Source of the DNA: Nitrososphaerota archaeon
Lineage (GTDB): Archaea; Thermoproteota; Nitrososphaeria; Nitrososphaerales; Nitrosopumilaceae
Reading direction: 5' to 3'
Assembly: GCA_016126025.1 (NCBI GenBank)
Contig: JAEFDA010000049.1
Span: forward strand, 1 to 17,567
DNA length: 17,567 nucleotides
A model generated the notes under the pieces. That model was not told the DNA's origin, did no database searches, and saw nothing but the letters and a program-made list of their open reading frames with translations. The translations under genes and the position numbers were made by a program. This document shows, in pieces, positions 1 to 7,269 of the stretch (position 1 is the stretch's first letter; every line of letters starts with the position of its first letter).

Positions 1-627
1 AGCGCGGCAGGTTGGTGGGCCGAAGGCATTACCAGCGACGCCGAGTTCGTCGGGGCCATACAGCACCTCATCAAGATTGGCACGATACAGGTGGACGCAC
101 CCGGCGAGGCGCAGGTCGAAGACCCGCGCATGGCCGAGCTCCAAGAGCAGCTGGAGGCATGCGCGCAGTATGCGAAGGCGTACCAGAGGCTGGATTGCGA
201 GGATGCCGTGGAGCAGCAGATCACCCGACTCCAGTACGAGACCGAGGCCGTGCCATACCGGGTGGGACCTGTCATCTACTACTACCCCGGGGCGCACCTG
301 GAGATGACCGATGGCGGCCAGCCCCTGCTGACCATACGCATGCTGGCGGTCAACGACGGTACAGACAACATTACGCTGTCCTGCACGGGTCCGGCCATAT
401 GCAACTACGACGTCACCGACGGCTCTTTCGCGTACAAGTACGCATCCACCGACTTTACCAGCGGTAGCATCACCATAAAACCGGACGACGCCGAGGAGTT
501 CGAGATGGTATTCGGACCCAACATCGGATACGGCGGCACCACCTTCGTGTACGATCCGGCCAAGGAGTACCACTTCCGCATAAACGAGTCATTCGGATCC
601 GCGTCCATACTCCTGGATCTGGAATAG
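1..627 (+). CDS. Secreted/surface protein, C-terminal part (5' end outside window)
   Basis: The reading frame is open from base 1 to a TAG at 625-627, so only the last 208 residues are seen. Near the start it reads AGWWAEGITSDAEFVGAIQHL. Two tryptophans followed by a spaced D..F...I..LI..GTI pattern is a short helical module that I recognise from many predicted extracellular thaumarchaeal proteins. The next part (bases 130-230) is Glu/Gln-rich and probably helical. The rest is rich in Thr, Ser, Gly, Asp and aromatic residues, as in a beta-sandwich domain of a secreted protein. No membrane anchor is visible at the C-terminus. The specific function is unknown. Confidence is good that it is coding, because the codon pattern is consistent and a T-tract follows the stop, but only moderate that it is secreted, since the signal peptide would lie outside the window. 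Confidence 0.75.
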   Translation, partial: SAAGWWAEGITSDAEFVGAIQHLIKIGTIQVDAPGEAQVEDPRMAELQEQLEACAQYAKAYQRLDCEDAVEQQITRLQYETEAVPYRVGPVIYYYPGAHLEMTDGGQPLLTIRMLAVNDGTDNITLSCTGPAICNYDVTDGSFAYKYASTDFTSGSITIKPDDAEEFEMVFGPNIGYGGTTFVYDPAKEYHFRINESFGSASILLDLE

Positions 628-636
628 ATCGTATGG

Positions 637-642
637 TTTTTT
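637..642 (+). terminator. Oligo-T tract, probable archaeal terminator
   Basis: A run of six T residues lies 10 bp after the stop of the first gene. Archaeal RNA polymerase terminates at oligo-T tracts on the non-template strand without needing a hairpin. It separates the first gene from nadE. An A-run follows directly. Confidence 0.45.
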
Positions 643-660
643 CAAAAAAAATCCGGCGGC

Positions 661-673
661 AAAAAGATAAAAC
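661..673 (+). promoter_or_regulatory. TATA-box-like element for nadE-cysS
   Basis: The AT-rich stretch AAAAAGATAAAAC is centred about 28 bp before the nadE ATG at 695. This is the distance expected for an archaeal TATA box driving a leaderless transcript. It is flanked by the complementary arms GGCGGC (655-660) and GCCGCC (674-679), so the box sits exactly in the loop of a potential hairpin. Confidence 0.5.
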
Positions 674-694
674 GCCGCCCCGTCCAGCCCGCGC

Positions 695-1474
695 ATGGAC
701 ACGCTGCCGCCCCCGCTGGACTGGGGGGACGTCGAGGGCCGCATGTGCGCCTTTCTGGACCACGCGTTGGAGGCGGCCGGCGCCGACGGCTTCGTGCTGG
801 GACTGAGCGGCGGTGTGGACTCGGCGACCGTCGCCTACCTGGCCGCCCGGAAACACAGGGACAAGATGCTGGGGGTCCTGATGCCGGACGCGTCGGTGAC
901 CCCCCGCAGCGAGACCGACGACGGGCTGCTGGTGGCCGACACCTTGGGCATCAGACATACCACCGTTCCGCTGGATATCATAATGGAGGCATACACGGCC
1001 GGCCTGGGCGGCGGGAGGCGCGCCCTGGGCAACCTGAGGGCGCGCACCAGATCTGCCATACTATACCACCACGCCAACTCCGACAACCTGCTGGTGCTGG
1101 GATCCACTGACCGCAGCGAGCACCTGCTGGGATACTACACCAAGTTCGGGGACGGCGCCTCAGATGTCGTTCCCATCATATCTCTGTACAAGACGCAGGT
1201 GCGCGGGCTGGCCGGGCACCTGGGTGTTCCGCCCCACATAGCGGCAAAGAAGAGCAGCCCGCACCTGTGGCCGGGCCACGACGCCGAGGACGAGCTGGGG
1301 GCCACCTACGACACCATCGATCGCATACTGTACGGCGCCCACGAGTTGGGCCTGCCGCCGGAGTCCTGCGCCCGGCGCGCCGCCGTTCCCGTCCGGACGG
1401 TCCGCCGCATACTGGGAATTGTAGAGCAGAACCGCCACAAGGGGGAGGGGCCGCTCAGGCCCCCCATGCCATGA
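695..1474 (+). CDS. nadE: NH3-dependent NAD+ synthetase
   Basis: The 259-residue protein makes NAD+ from deamido-NAD+, ATP and ammonia, the last step of NAD biosynthesis, in the cytoplasm. The ATP-pyrophosphatase P-loop SGGVDS is at residues 38-43. The family motif GNLRARTR is at 112-119, GSTDRSEHLLGYYTKFGDGASD covers roughly 136-157, and KKSSPHLWPG (185-194) followed by DEDELG-like residues (197-202) matches the substrate-binding loop. There is no N-terminal glutaminase (nitrilase) domain, so it should use free ammonia, which fits an ammonia-oxidising archaeon. The length is normal for the single-domain form. The ATG at 695 is chosen because a TATA-like element lies about 28 bp upstream. The stop overlaps the cysS start (ATGA), so the two are probably translated from one transcript. 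Confidence 0.95.
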   Translation: MDTLPPPLDWGDVEGRMCAFLDHALEAAGADGFVLGLSGGVDSATVAYLAARKHRDKMLGVLMPDASVTPRSETDDGLLVADTLGIRHTTVPLDIIMEAYTAGLGGGRRALGNLRARTRSAILYHHANSDNLLVLGSTDRSEHLLGYYTKFGDGASDVVPIISLYKTQVRGLAGHLGVPPHIAAKKSSPHLWPGHDAEDELGATYDTIDRILYGAHELGLPPESCARRAAVPVRTVRRILGIVEQNRHKGEGPLRPPMP

Positions 1475-2856
1475 ACATACACGACACCCTCAGCGGCGAC
1501 ACCCTCCCGCTGAGGGACGGTCCGGTCCGGATATACCTGTGCGGCGTCACCGTATACGACGACACCCACATAGGGCACGCCCGGACCATCGTGGTCTTTG
1601 ACGTCCTCAGGAGGTTCCTGGCGGAATCGGGCAGGAGCGTCACCCTGATACAGAACTTTACGGATATAGACGACAAGATAATCGACAGGGCCGCTGCAGA
1701 GGGCGCAGACCCGCTGCAGCTGGCCGAGCGGTACATAGCCAGGTACCACGAGGACTTTGACCGGCTGCACGTGAAGCGGGCCGACGCGTACCCCCGGGCC
1801 ACCGCCTACATGGGCCACATCATATCCATTACCGCCTCGCTTATAGAGTCCGGCCACGCGTATGTAGTCGACTCTGGCGTATACTACTCGGTGGAGTCAT
1901 TCCCCCGGTACGGTAGGCTCTCGGGGAAGGACACCGGCGAGATGATGACCGGCGTCCGAATAGAGCCGCAGGAGGACAAGCTCAGCCCCCTAGACTTTGC
2001 ACTCTGGAAGAGGGCCCAGAAGGGGCCTCTCTGGGACAGTCCGTGGGGGCCGGGCAGGCCCGGGTGGCACATAGAGTGCTCGGCCATGAGCCTAAGCTGT
2101 TTGGGGGAGGACTTTGAGATACACGGGGGAGGCAGGGATCTCATATTCCCCCACCATGAGAACGAGATCGCCCAGTCGGAGGGGCACACCGGCGGTCGGC
2201 AGGCCCGCGTCTGGATGCACACCGGAATGGTCACCATATCCGGCCAGAAGATGTCAAAGTCGCTGGGAAACATCAAGTCCACCCGCGCCCTGCTGGACAG
2301 GTGGGGCCCCAACGTCCTCAGGCTCTTCTGCCTGTCGGGCCACTACTCAAAGCCCATAGACTACTCGGCGGAGCTGCTTGCCGAGTCCCTAACGCTGTGG
2401 AGGCGTCTGGAGGCCTGCCGCTACACGCTGGAGCAGGCGGCCGGCGGCGAGGGCGGCGGGGCGGCCCGGGAGTGGGCCGAACGCTTCGACGCAGCCATGG
2501 CCGCGGATCTCAACACGCATGAGGCCATCGTGGCCATGACCGAGATGGCCAAGAGCGTCGGCGAGATGGCCGCCGGTGGAAGGCTGGGGACAGGCGAGGC
2601 AGCGGCCATCCTGTCTGAGCTCGACAGGATGATGGGGATAATGGGACTGCGTGTCGCCAGACCGCCCCCTGGCGCCGCGATAGACGGCCGCGTGGCCGAG
2701 CGGCGGCAGATGCGGCTGGCCGGCCGGTACGCAGAAGCCGACGCCGTCCGGGAGGAGCTCCGGGGCGATTCCGTGGAGCTGCTGGACTACAGCGGCCGCA
2801 CAATCTGGGTGTGCAGGGAGCAGATACCCGGCGAGGATGCGCCGGACCAGGCGTGA
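1471..2856 (+). CDS. cysS: Cysteinyl-tRNA synthetase
   Basis: This class I aminoacyl-tRNA synthetase charges tRNA-Cys in the cytoplasm. The ATG at 1471 overlaps the nadE stop as ATGA and gives 461 residues, the normal length; the frame is open further upstream but only inside nadE. CGVTVYD (24-30) leads into the HIGH signature (33-36), and KMSKS is at 260-264. The zinc site is complete by spacing with the E. coli enzyme: C24, C203 (GWHIECS), H228 and E232 (FPHHENEIAQSE). The C-terminal DALR-type helical anticodon domain starts near residue 320 and includes a Gly-Ala-rich stretch at about 325-335. The small C-terminal domain ends near residue 455. Its presence means direct Cys-tRNA formation rather than the SepRS route used by methanogens. 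Confidence 0.95.
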   Translation: MNIHDTLSGDTLPLRDGPVRIYLCGVTVYDDTHIGHARTIVVFDVLRRFLAESGRSVTLIQNFTDIDDKIIDRAAAEGADPLQLAERYIARYHEDFDRLHVKRADAYPRATAYMGHIISITASLIESGHAYVVDSGVYYSVESFPRYGRLSGKDTGEMMTGVRIEPQEDKLSPLDFALWKRAQKGPLWDSPWGPGRPGWHIECSAMSLSCLGEDFEIHGGGRDLIFPHHENEIAQSEGHTGGRQARVWMHTGMVTISGQKMSKSLGNIKSTRALLDRWGPNVLRLFCLSGHYSKPIDYSAELLAESLTLWRRLEACRYTLEQAAGGEGGGAAREWAERFDAAMAADLNTHEAIVAMTEMAKSVGEMAAGGRLGTGEAAAILSELDRMMGIMGLRVARPPPGAAIDGRVAERRQMRLAGRYAEADAVREELRGDSVELLDYSGRTIWVCREQIPGEDAPDQA

Positions 2857-2885
2857 TTGGCACTAGAATGTAAAACAAGTACCAA

Positions 2886-2893
2886 CTTAATAC
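2886..2893 (+). promoter_or_regulatory. TATA-box-like element for the B12-binding gene
   Basis: CTTAATAC lies in the 60-bp gap after cysS and is centred about 27 bp before the GTG at 2917. The spacing fits a leaderless archaeal promoter and supports that start codon. Confidence 0.5.
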
Positions 2894-2916
2894 CTCCCAG
2901 ATAGAATGCCAGAGCG

Positions 2917-3765
2917 GTGGCGTACATACGCGTCAAGAAGATCGGCTCGGCCGAGTACCTGTACCTGGTGAAGAGCGTCTGGGACAAGAGGCGGGGGACA
3001 TCCCGGCAAGAGATCATAAAATATCTGGGGTTGGCGCCGGATCTGGCCATCGGGGACATACCCGAGAAGTACAGGGGAGACGCCAAGGTACTCGAGTTTC
3101 TGGCATCGCGAAACGGCGGAGACGCCGACGGCGTCGCGCGCGCCCGGGAGAGGCTGTACTCGGCCCTGACCCGCAACAACCTGGACGGGGCGCTGGCCGT
3201 ATATGAGGAGGTCTCGGCGGCTCCCGGAACCGTGGAGGCCTTCTTCGATACGGTGTTCAGGCCCGTGATGCAGGACATAGGCCAGAGGTGGGCGGAAGGC
3301 CGGATAGACATCACCGCCGAGCACGTAGCCAGCAATGTGGCCAACTCGGTGGTGAGGAGAGTCCGCGACAGGAGAGCCTCCCGGCGCGGAAAGACCAGCG
3401 TGGTACTCTGCGTGCCCCCCGGCGAAAAGCACCACATGGGATGCGACGTGCTGGAGACGTACCTGGCATCCCGGGGGTTTGTGGTGTACAATCTGGGATA
3501 CGAGATGCCGAGCGAAGAGGTGATGGAGTTTCTGAAGCGGAACAGGCCGGACGCGGTGGCGGTGTCGGCCTCCGGCGAGTACAGCCTGCTGCCCGCCAAG
3601 AAGATGGCCGATAATATATCCGGCACGTACGGCATACCCGTGATTCTGGGCGGCTACGCGTTTCGGGACGGCAACGGCGGCATAGAGGGACATGCGGTGT
3701 GCAGCGAGACGTCCCTCAAGGATGTGCCCCGCGCGATACGGCGGGCGGTGGCAGGCTCCCGATAG
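2917..3765 (+). CDS. Cobalamin-binding protein, CarH/LitR-like sensor module with a novel N-terminal domain
   Basis: The protein has 282 residues with a GTG start; a TATA-like box sits 27 bp upstream. It has three parts. Residues 1-40 (VAYIRVKKIG...SRQEIIKYLG) form a small basic domain resembling the N-terminal segment of some transposases and related archaeal proteins. Residues about 72-150 form a helical cap of the B12-binding-2 type. Residues about 158-280 form a Rossmann-like B12-binding domain. In the cap, W125 and E135-H136 give the W-x9-EH signature of CarH/LitR adenosylcobalamin photoreceptors. In the B12 domain, E170-K-H172-H-M-G175 matches the ExHxxG form of the cobalamin lower-ligand motif. 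The MerR-type helix-turn-helix of CarH is absent. The residue after W125 is Ala, whereas as I recall CarH has His132 there as the ligand after photolysis. A corrinoid carrier for methyl transfer is the alternative; no methyltransferase gene is nearby. Confidence 0.8.
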   Translation: MAYIRVKKIGSAEYLYLVKSVWDKRRGTSRQEIIKYLGLAPDLAIGDIPEKYRGDAKVLEFLASRNGGDADGVARARERLYSALTRNNLDGALAVYEEVSAAPGTVEAFFDTVFRPVMQDIGQRWAEGRIDITAEHVASNVANSVVRRVRDRRASRRGKTSVVLCVPPGEKHHMGCDVLETYLASRGFVVYNLGYEMPSEEVMEFLKRNRPDAVAVSASGEYSLLPAKKMADNISGTYGIPVILGGYAFRDGNGGIEGHAVCSETSLKDVPRAIRRAVAGSR

Positions 3766-3775
3766 GACGCCGGCG

Positions 3776-4432
3776 CTACGGCTTGGGCGAGCCCTGCAGG
3801 CGCTTCCAGTCGTTCAGGAAGCTCTCCAGCCCCAGATCGGTGAGCGGGTGGAGCATCATGCGGTCCAGCACCTTGGGCGGCAGTGTTACCACGTGGGCAC
3901 CCAGCCGGGCAGCCTCCACGACATGCATTGGATGCCGGACGCTGGCCACCAGCACCTGTGTGTCAAAGTCGTACTGGGCAAATATCTCCAGTATGGTCTC
4001 CACCAGCTCCATGCCGTCCTGCCCTATGTCGTCCAGCCTCCCTATGAAGGGGCTGACGTACCTGGCCCCGGCCTTGGCGGCCAAGACGGCCTGGTTGGGC
4101 GAGAAGACCAGCGTCACGTTGACCGGTATGCCCTCGGCGGTCAGCGTCCTGCACGCCCGCAGGCCCTCGGAGGTCATGGGCACCTTCACCACCACGTTGT
4201 CCCCGCAGCGGCGCAGCCGGCGCCCCTCCTCCAGCATACCCTCATAGTCGGTGCTGACCACCTCCAAGCTGACGTCGCCCCGCACCAGGGATGCTATCTG
4301 GCGCATCGTGTCGTGCGGGTCCTTGCCCTCCCGGAAGAGGAGCGTGGGGTTGGTGGTTATCCCGTCCAGCAGGCCCATCTCGTTGAACCGGCGTATCTCC
4401 CCCAGGTTCGCCGTGTCCAGAAATATCTTCAT
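3776..4432 (-). CDS. tal: Transaldolase, short (TalC/fructose-6-phosphate aldolase-like) form
   Basis: The 218-residue protein is a (beta/alpha)8 aldolase of the short transaldolase family, which moves a dihydroxyacetone unit between sugar phosphates in the non-oxidative pentose phosphate pathway. MKIFLDTANLGEI at the N-terminus, GITTNPTLL (24-32), the Schiff-base lysine K83 in VVVKVPMT, NVTLVFSPNQA and the YVSPFIGRLDDIG segment are all in place. By sequence alone, transaldolase and fructose-6-phosphate aldolase activity cannot be told apart. Its place directly after transketolase genes favours transaldolase. The ATG at 4432 overlaps the stop of the transketolase C-terminal gene (ATGA), so it is the last gene of the operon. 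It ends 10 bp from the convergent B12-binding gene. Confidence 0.92.
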   Translation of the reverse strand: MKIFLDTANLGEIRRFNEMGLLDGITTNPTLLFREGKDPHDTMRQIASLVRGDVSLEVVSTDYEGMLEEGRRLRRCGDNVVVKVPMTSEGLRACRTLTAEGIPVNVTLVFSPNQAVLAAKAGARYVSPFIGRLDDIGQDGMELVETILEIFAQYDFDTQVLVASVRHPMHVVEAARLGAHVVTLPPKVLDRMMLHPLTDLGLESFLNDWKRLQGSPKP

Positions 4433-5391
4433 GACATGTCCCTCCGCAGCTCCCGGACACGCCGGGCAATATTAACCGATGAGATGCCGTGCATGCGCAA
4501 AAGGTCCGATATCTCCGAGTCCCGGGCCGACTCGCCGAAGGTATCGCTCACCCCCAGCCTGTACACCAGAACCGGGTACGACTCGCATACCGACTCGGCG
4601 ACGGCGGATCCCATCCCGCCGTGTACGTTGTGCTCCTCGCAGGTCAGGATGCCGCCGGTCTGGCGGGCAGCCTTCTCCAAGGAGTCGCCGTCCAGGGGCT
4701 TGACCGAGAACATGTCCAGAACGCGGCAGGATATGCCCTCCCGGTGCAGCTCGTCGGCGGCATTCAGGGCCATCGACAAGGTGATGCCGCACGCGGCTAT
4801 GGTGCAGTCGGAGCCCTCCCTGACCAGAACCGCGCGGCCGGGGGCCAGATCCTGCGGTTCGTCATATATGATGTCGGTCTTGGAGCGGGCCATCCGCATA
4901 TAGAACGGGCCGTACGTCTCGGCCATTGTCCGGGTGAGGCCGTACACGGAGACCGAGTCGGCCGGGACCAGCACCCTGAAGTTCGGTATGGCCCTCATGA
5001 TGGCGATATCCTCCAGCTGCTGGTGGGATCCGCCGTCGGGGCCCACCGAGAGCCCCCCGTGGGAGGCAACCAGCTTCACGTTGAGGCCCCGGCCCTCCCC
5101 CCTGGACGGGTACGCCACGTTGTTCCGGATCTGGTCCACGGCCCGCCCGGGCAGGAATATGGCGTACGTGCTGGCGAAGGGTATCTTGCCCGAGTACGCC
5201 AGTCCGGCGGCCATGGATACCATGTTTCCCTCGGCGATGCCTACGTTGAACAGCCTGTCGGGAAACTCCCTGCCGAACCCGGCCGTCTTCAGGGAGTCGG
5301 TGGTGTCGGCTCCCAGCACCACTATGTCCGGGTTGGCCCTGCCCAGCTCCACCAGGGCCCGGCCGTACTCGGTCCTCATGTCCGGCGTCAT
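4429..5391 (-). CDS. tktB: Transketolase, C-terminal subunit
   Basis: The 320-residue protein is the second half of a split transketolase, covering the pyrimidine-binding and C-terminal domains. GIAEGNM (51-57) contains the catalytic glutamate E54 that activates thiamine diphosphate in the N-terminal partner. SHGGLSVGPDGGSHQQLEDI matches the conserved substrate-phosphate loop, and RVLVPADS and CEEHNVHGGMGSAVAE are typical of the C-terminal domain. The ATG at 5391 overlaps the stop of the upstream gene (ATGA); the next ATG at 5379 would also be acceptable. Archaea and some bacteria commonly encode transketolase as two chains that assemble into one heteromeric enzyme. The active enzyme here needs the N-terminal half encoded in the adjacent fusion gene. 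Confidence 0.93.
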   Translation of the reverse strand: MTPDMRTEYGRALVELGRANPDIVVLGADTTDSLKTAGFGREFPDRLFNVGIAEGNMVSMAAGLAYSGKIPFASTYAIFLPGRAVDQIRNNVAYPSRGEGRGLNVKLVASHGGLSVGPDGGSHQQLEDIAIMRAIPNFRVLVPADSVSVYGLTRTMAETYGPFYMRMARSKTDIIYDEPQDLAPGRAVLVREGSDCTIAACGITLSMALNAADELHREGISCRVLDMFSVKPLDGDSLEKAARQTGGILTCEEHNVHGGMGSAVAESVCESYPVLVYRLGVSDTFGESARDSEISDLLRMHGISSVNIARRVRELRRDMS

Positions 5392-7052
5392 AAGAGGTTC
5401 GCCTCCGCGGCCATCTCCCGTATGCGGTCGGCCTTGCCGCCCACCGTGTGCAGGGCAGCCCACTTCTCCACCAGTTCCGGACCGCCCAAGCGGTGCGCCT
5501 CCCGCAGCAGGCCCAGGCGCCTGGCCCCCAGAATCAGGGAGCGCATCTCGCGTATCGCCCGCCCCATGTCGGCCTGGCCCACCATCGAGCTGCCGCCCAC
5601 GAACGTGCGTGCCCCGTCCGCGAAGCACCCGGCCACGTTGGAGGCGTTGACCCCCCCGTCCGCCTCTATCACGCCGCCAAAGCCGCGGTCCCGCAGGTAC
5701 GCGGCGACCTTCTGCGTCTTCTGGTGGGACTCCTCTATGTACGACTGGCCGGATCTGCCCGGAACCACCGACATCACTATGAACTGGTCCAGCTTGGGGA
5801 CGAACGCGTCCAGCCACTCGGGGACGGGCGTCGCGGGGTTTACGGCTATGCCGGCGCCCACGTCGTTGGAGTGCAAGTAGTCCAGGATCTCGCCGAACTC
5901 GGAGGCGTCGCACGCCTCGGCGTGTACCGTTATGATGTCGCTCCCGGCCTCGGCGTAGCGGCGCGCGTTTTTGGCCGGCTCAGATATCATCAGGTGCGTG
6001 TCGAACGGGATGTCGGTTATGGGGCGCAGCTCCCGGATCTTCGCATGGTCAAACGTAGTGTTGGGGACAAACTCCCCGTCCATCACGTCCAGATGGATAT
6101 AGTCGGCCCCCGCATCCTGGCACCGGGACACCTCCCTGTCCAAGCGGGTCATGTCGCCGGCTATGATGGATGGGGCGACGGCCGCTTGGGACTCGAGCTC
6201 CCGGAGTATTATGGGAACGGTCTGGTGGGAGGGTGCCTTGCCGTGCCACTGGGGATTGTCCTCCATGTGCTCCACCCCCCTGCCCTTGACGGACCGCGAT
6301 ATGATGATGACCGGCCCTCCCCGGTGGTTCAGGGCGCGGTGCAGTGCCCCGTCCAGCTGCTCTATGCGGTGGCCGTCCACCTCTATCGTATGCCAGCCAA
6401 AGGCGCGCCATTTGTCGGCCGTCCTCCAAGCGGTGCGGTCGCCCCTGGCCGCCACCGGGTCCGGGCCGGGCGCGGCCGCGTCCAACGGCATCACCCCCTC
6501 CGTGTACGAGTCCTGCTGGACGTAGTTGCGGTCCAGTACGACAACCAGATTGTCCAGCCCGAACTTGGAGGCGGACATGGTAGCCTCCCATATCTGGCCC
6601 TCGTTGGACTCCCCGTCGCCCACCACCGTAAAGACACGGCCGGGGTTCTTGTCCAGCCTCAGGGCCAAGGCCACCCCCACCGAGTAGGAGAGCCCCGTCC
6701 CCAGGGATCCGCCGCAGAACTCCACGCCGGGGCACTTCAGGTCCGGGTGTCCCTGCAGCCGGCTTCCCAGGGCGCGGAGCGTCTCCATCTCCGACTCCGG
6801 AATGAATCCGGATATGGCCAAATGTGAGAAGAGTCCCGGCGCCGCGTGTCCCTTGGAGAGGATGAGCCTGTCTCGCTCCTCCCAGAGGGGATCGGCCGGA
6901 TCGTACCTCATGTGCTTGAAGATGCATCCCATCGCCTCGGCCATCGAGAAGGAGCCGCCGGGGTGGCCGGATCCCGCCGCAGTGGTGGCTCTCACCACCA
7001 GTGCCCGGGCCCGCGAGGCATTGCGGCGTATCCTGCAGTATCCGGAGCCCAT
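5388..7052 (-). CDS. Fusion: transketolase N-terminal subunit + ribulose-phosphate 3-epimerase
   Basis: One uninterrupted 554-residue frame contains two enzymes. Residues 1-288 are the thiamine-diphosphate-binding half of transketolase: GSGHPGGS (27-34, H30), LSKGHAAPGLF, the TPP motif GDGESN (145-150), and HMEDNPQWHGKAP (262-274). Residues about 290-490 are ribulose-phosphate 3-epimerase: VAPSI (292-296), H320 and D322 in HLDVMDGEFVPN, H353 in DTHLM, MSVVPGRSGQS (427-436), D465 in EADGG, and VGGSSMV. H320, D322, H353 and D465 fit the family's metal and acid-base positions. A tail of about 60 residues follows. Between 290 and the conserved APSI motif there is no ATG, GTG or TTG codon, so the epimerase cannot start independently there. 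An insertion of roughly 20 residues (about 190-212) lies in the transketolase part. It is first in the operon with tktB and transaldolase; a TATA-like box lies 27 bp upstream. Confidence 0.93.
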   Translation of the reverse strand: MGSGYCRIRRNASRARALVVRATTAAGSGHPGGSFSMAEAMGCIFKHMRYDPADPLWEERDRLILSKGHAAPGLFSHLAISGFIPESEMETLRALGSRLQGHPDLKCPGVEFCGGSLGTGLSYSVGVALALRLDKNPGRVFTVVGDGESNEGQIWEATMSASKFGLDNLVVVLDRNYVQQDSYTEGVMPLDAAAPGPDPVAARGDRTAWRTADKWRAFGWHTIEVDGHRIEQLDGALHRALNHRGGPVIIISRSVKGRGVEHMEDNPQWHGKAPSHQTVPIILRELESQAAVAPSIIAGDMTRLDREVSRCQDAGADYIHLDVMDGEFVPNTTFDHAKIRELRPITDIPFDTHLMISEPAKNARRYAEAGSDIITVHAEACDASEFGEILDYLHSNDVGAGIAVNPATPVPEWLDAFVPKLDQFIVMSVVPGRSGQSYIEESHQKTQKVAAYLRDRGFGGVIEADGGVNASNVAGCFADGARTFVGGSSMVGQADMGRAIREMRSLILGARRLGLLREAHRLGGPELVEKWAALHTVGGKADRIREMAAEANLL

Positions 7053-7072
7053 CTCCCCGTGGTGTGGTCCGA

Positions 7073-7085
7073 AATTAATAAAAAT
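7073..7085 (-). promoter_or_regulatory. TATA-box-like element for the pentose phosphate operon
   Basis: On the minus strand this reads TTTTTATTAATTT and is centred about 27 bp upstream of the ATG at 7052. It is the clearest AT-rich block of the intergenic region and fits a leaderless archaeal promoter for the three-gene operon. Confidence 0.6.
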
Positions 7086-7269
7086 CTATATTCCACAGTA
7101 TGGGAAAGGCGCGTAGACACATGCACGCGCAAATCCGCCGATGCGCAGAAGGACCAAACCGGCAGTGGGAGGCATAGTGAAATGCGGATATACCAAATAT
7201 TCTCGGGGCGGCACGACGCTGGGCTGACGCGAGAAAAGTATTGGATCCTGCCTCGGAGTGCATGTCAGG
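7086..7269. other. Intergenic region between two minus-strand operons, no gene seen
   Basis: No convincing reading frame lies here. It holds one inverted repeat, GCGCGT (7109-7114) and ACGCGC (7125-7130), around a 10-nt loop; it could be a hairpin upstream of the pentose phosphate promoter. The segment also contains the 3' untranslated end of the citrate synthase operon. There is no long oligo-T run on the minus strand just after 7270, so the terminator of that operon is unclear. Confidence 0.4.

Noticed and set aside
12..467. Plus-strand open frame starting at base 12
   Set aside because: It is Arg/Gly/His-rich and out of frame with the secreted-protein frame that shows the WW module and ends at a proper stop.
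3692..4903. Plus-strand open frame across transaldolase and transketolase C-terminal gene
   Set aside because: It is antisense to two well-recognised enzymes and has no plausible protein character.
4489..5880. Long plus-strand open frame (about 463 codons) opposite the transketolase genes
   Set aside because: Its translation is Gly/His/Val/Arg-rich with no domain pattern. The opposite strand encodes clear transketolase and epimerase, and GC-rich DNA leaves antisense frames open.
6160..6190. Separate start for ribulose-phosphate 3-epimerase
   Set aside because: There is no ATG, GTG or TTG codon in frame before the conserved APSI motif. The first Met (residue 301) lies after it.
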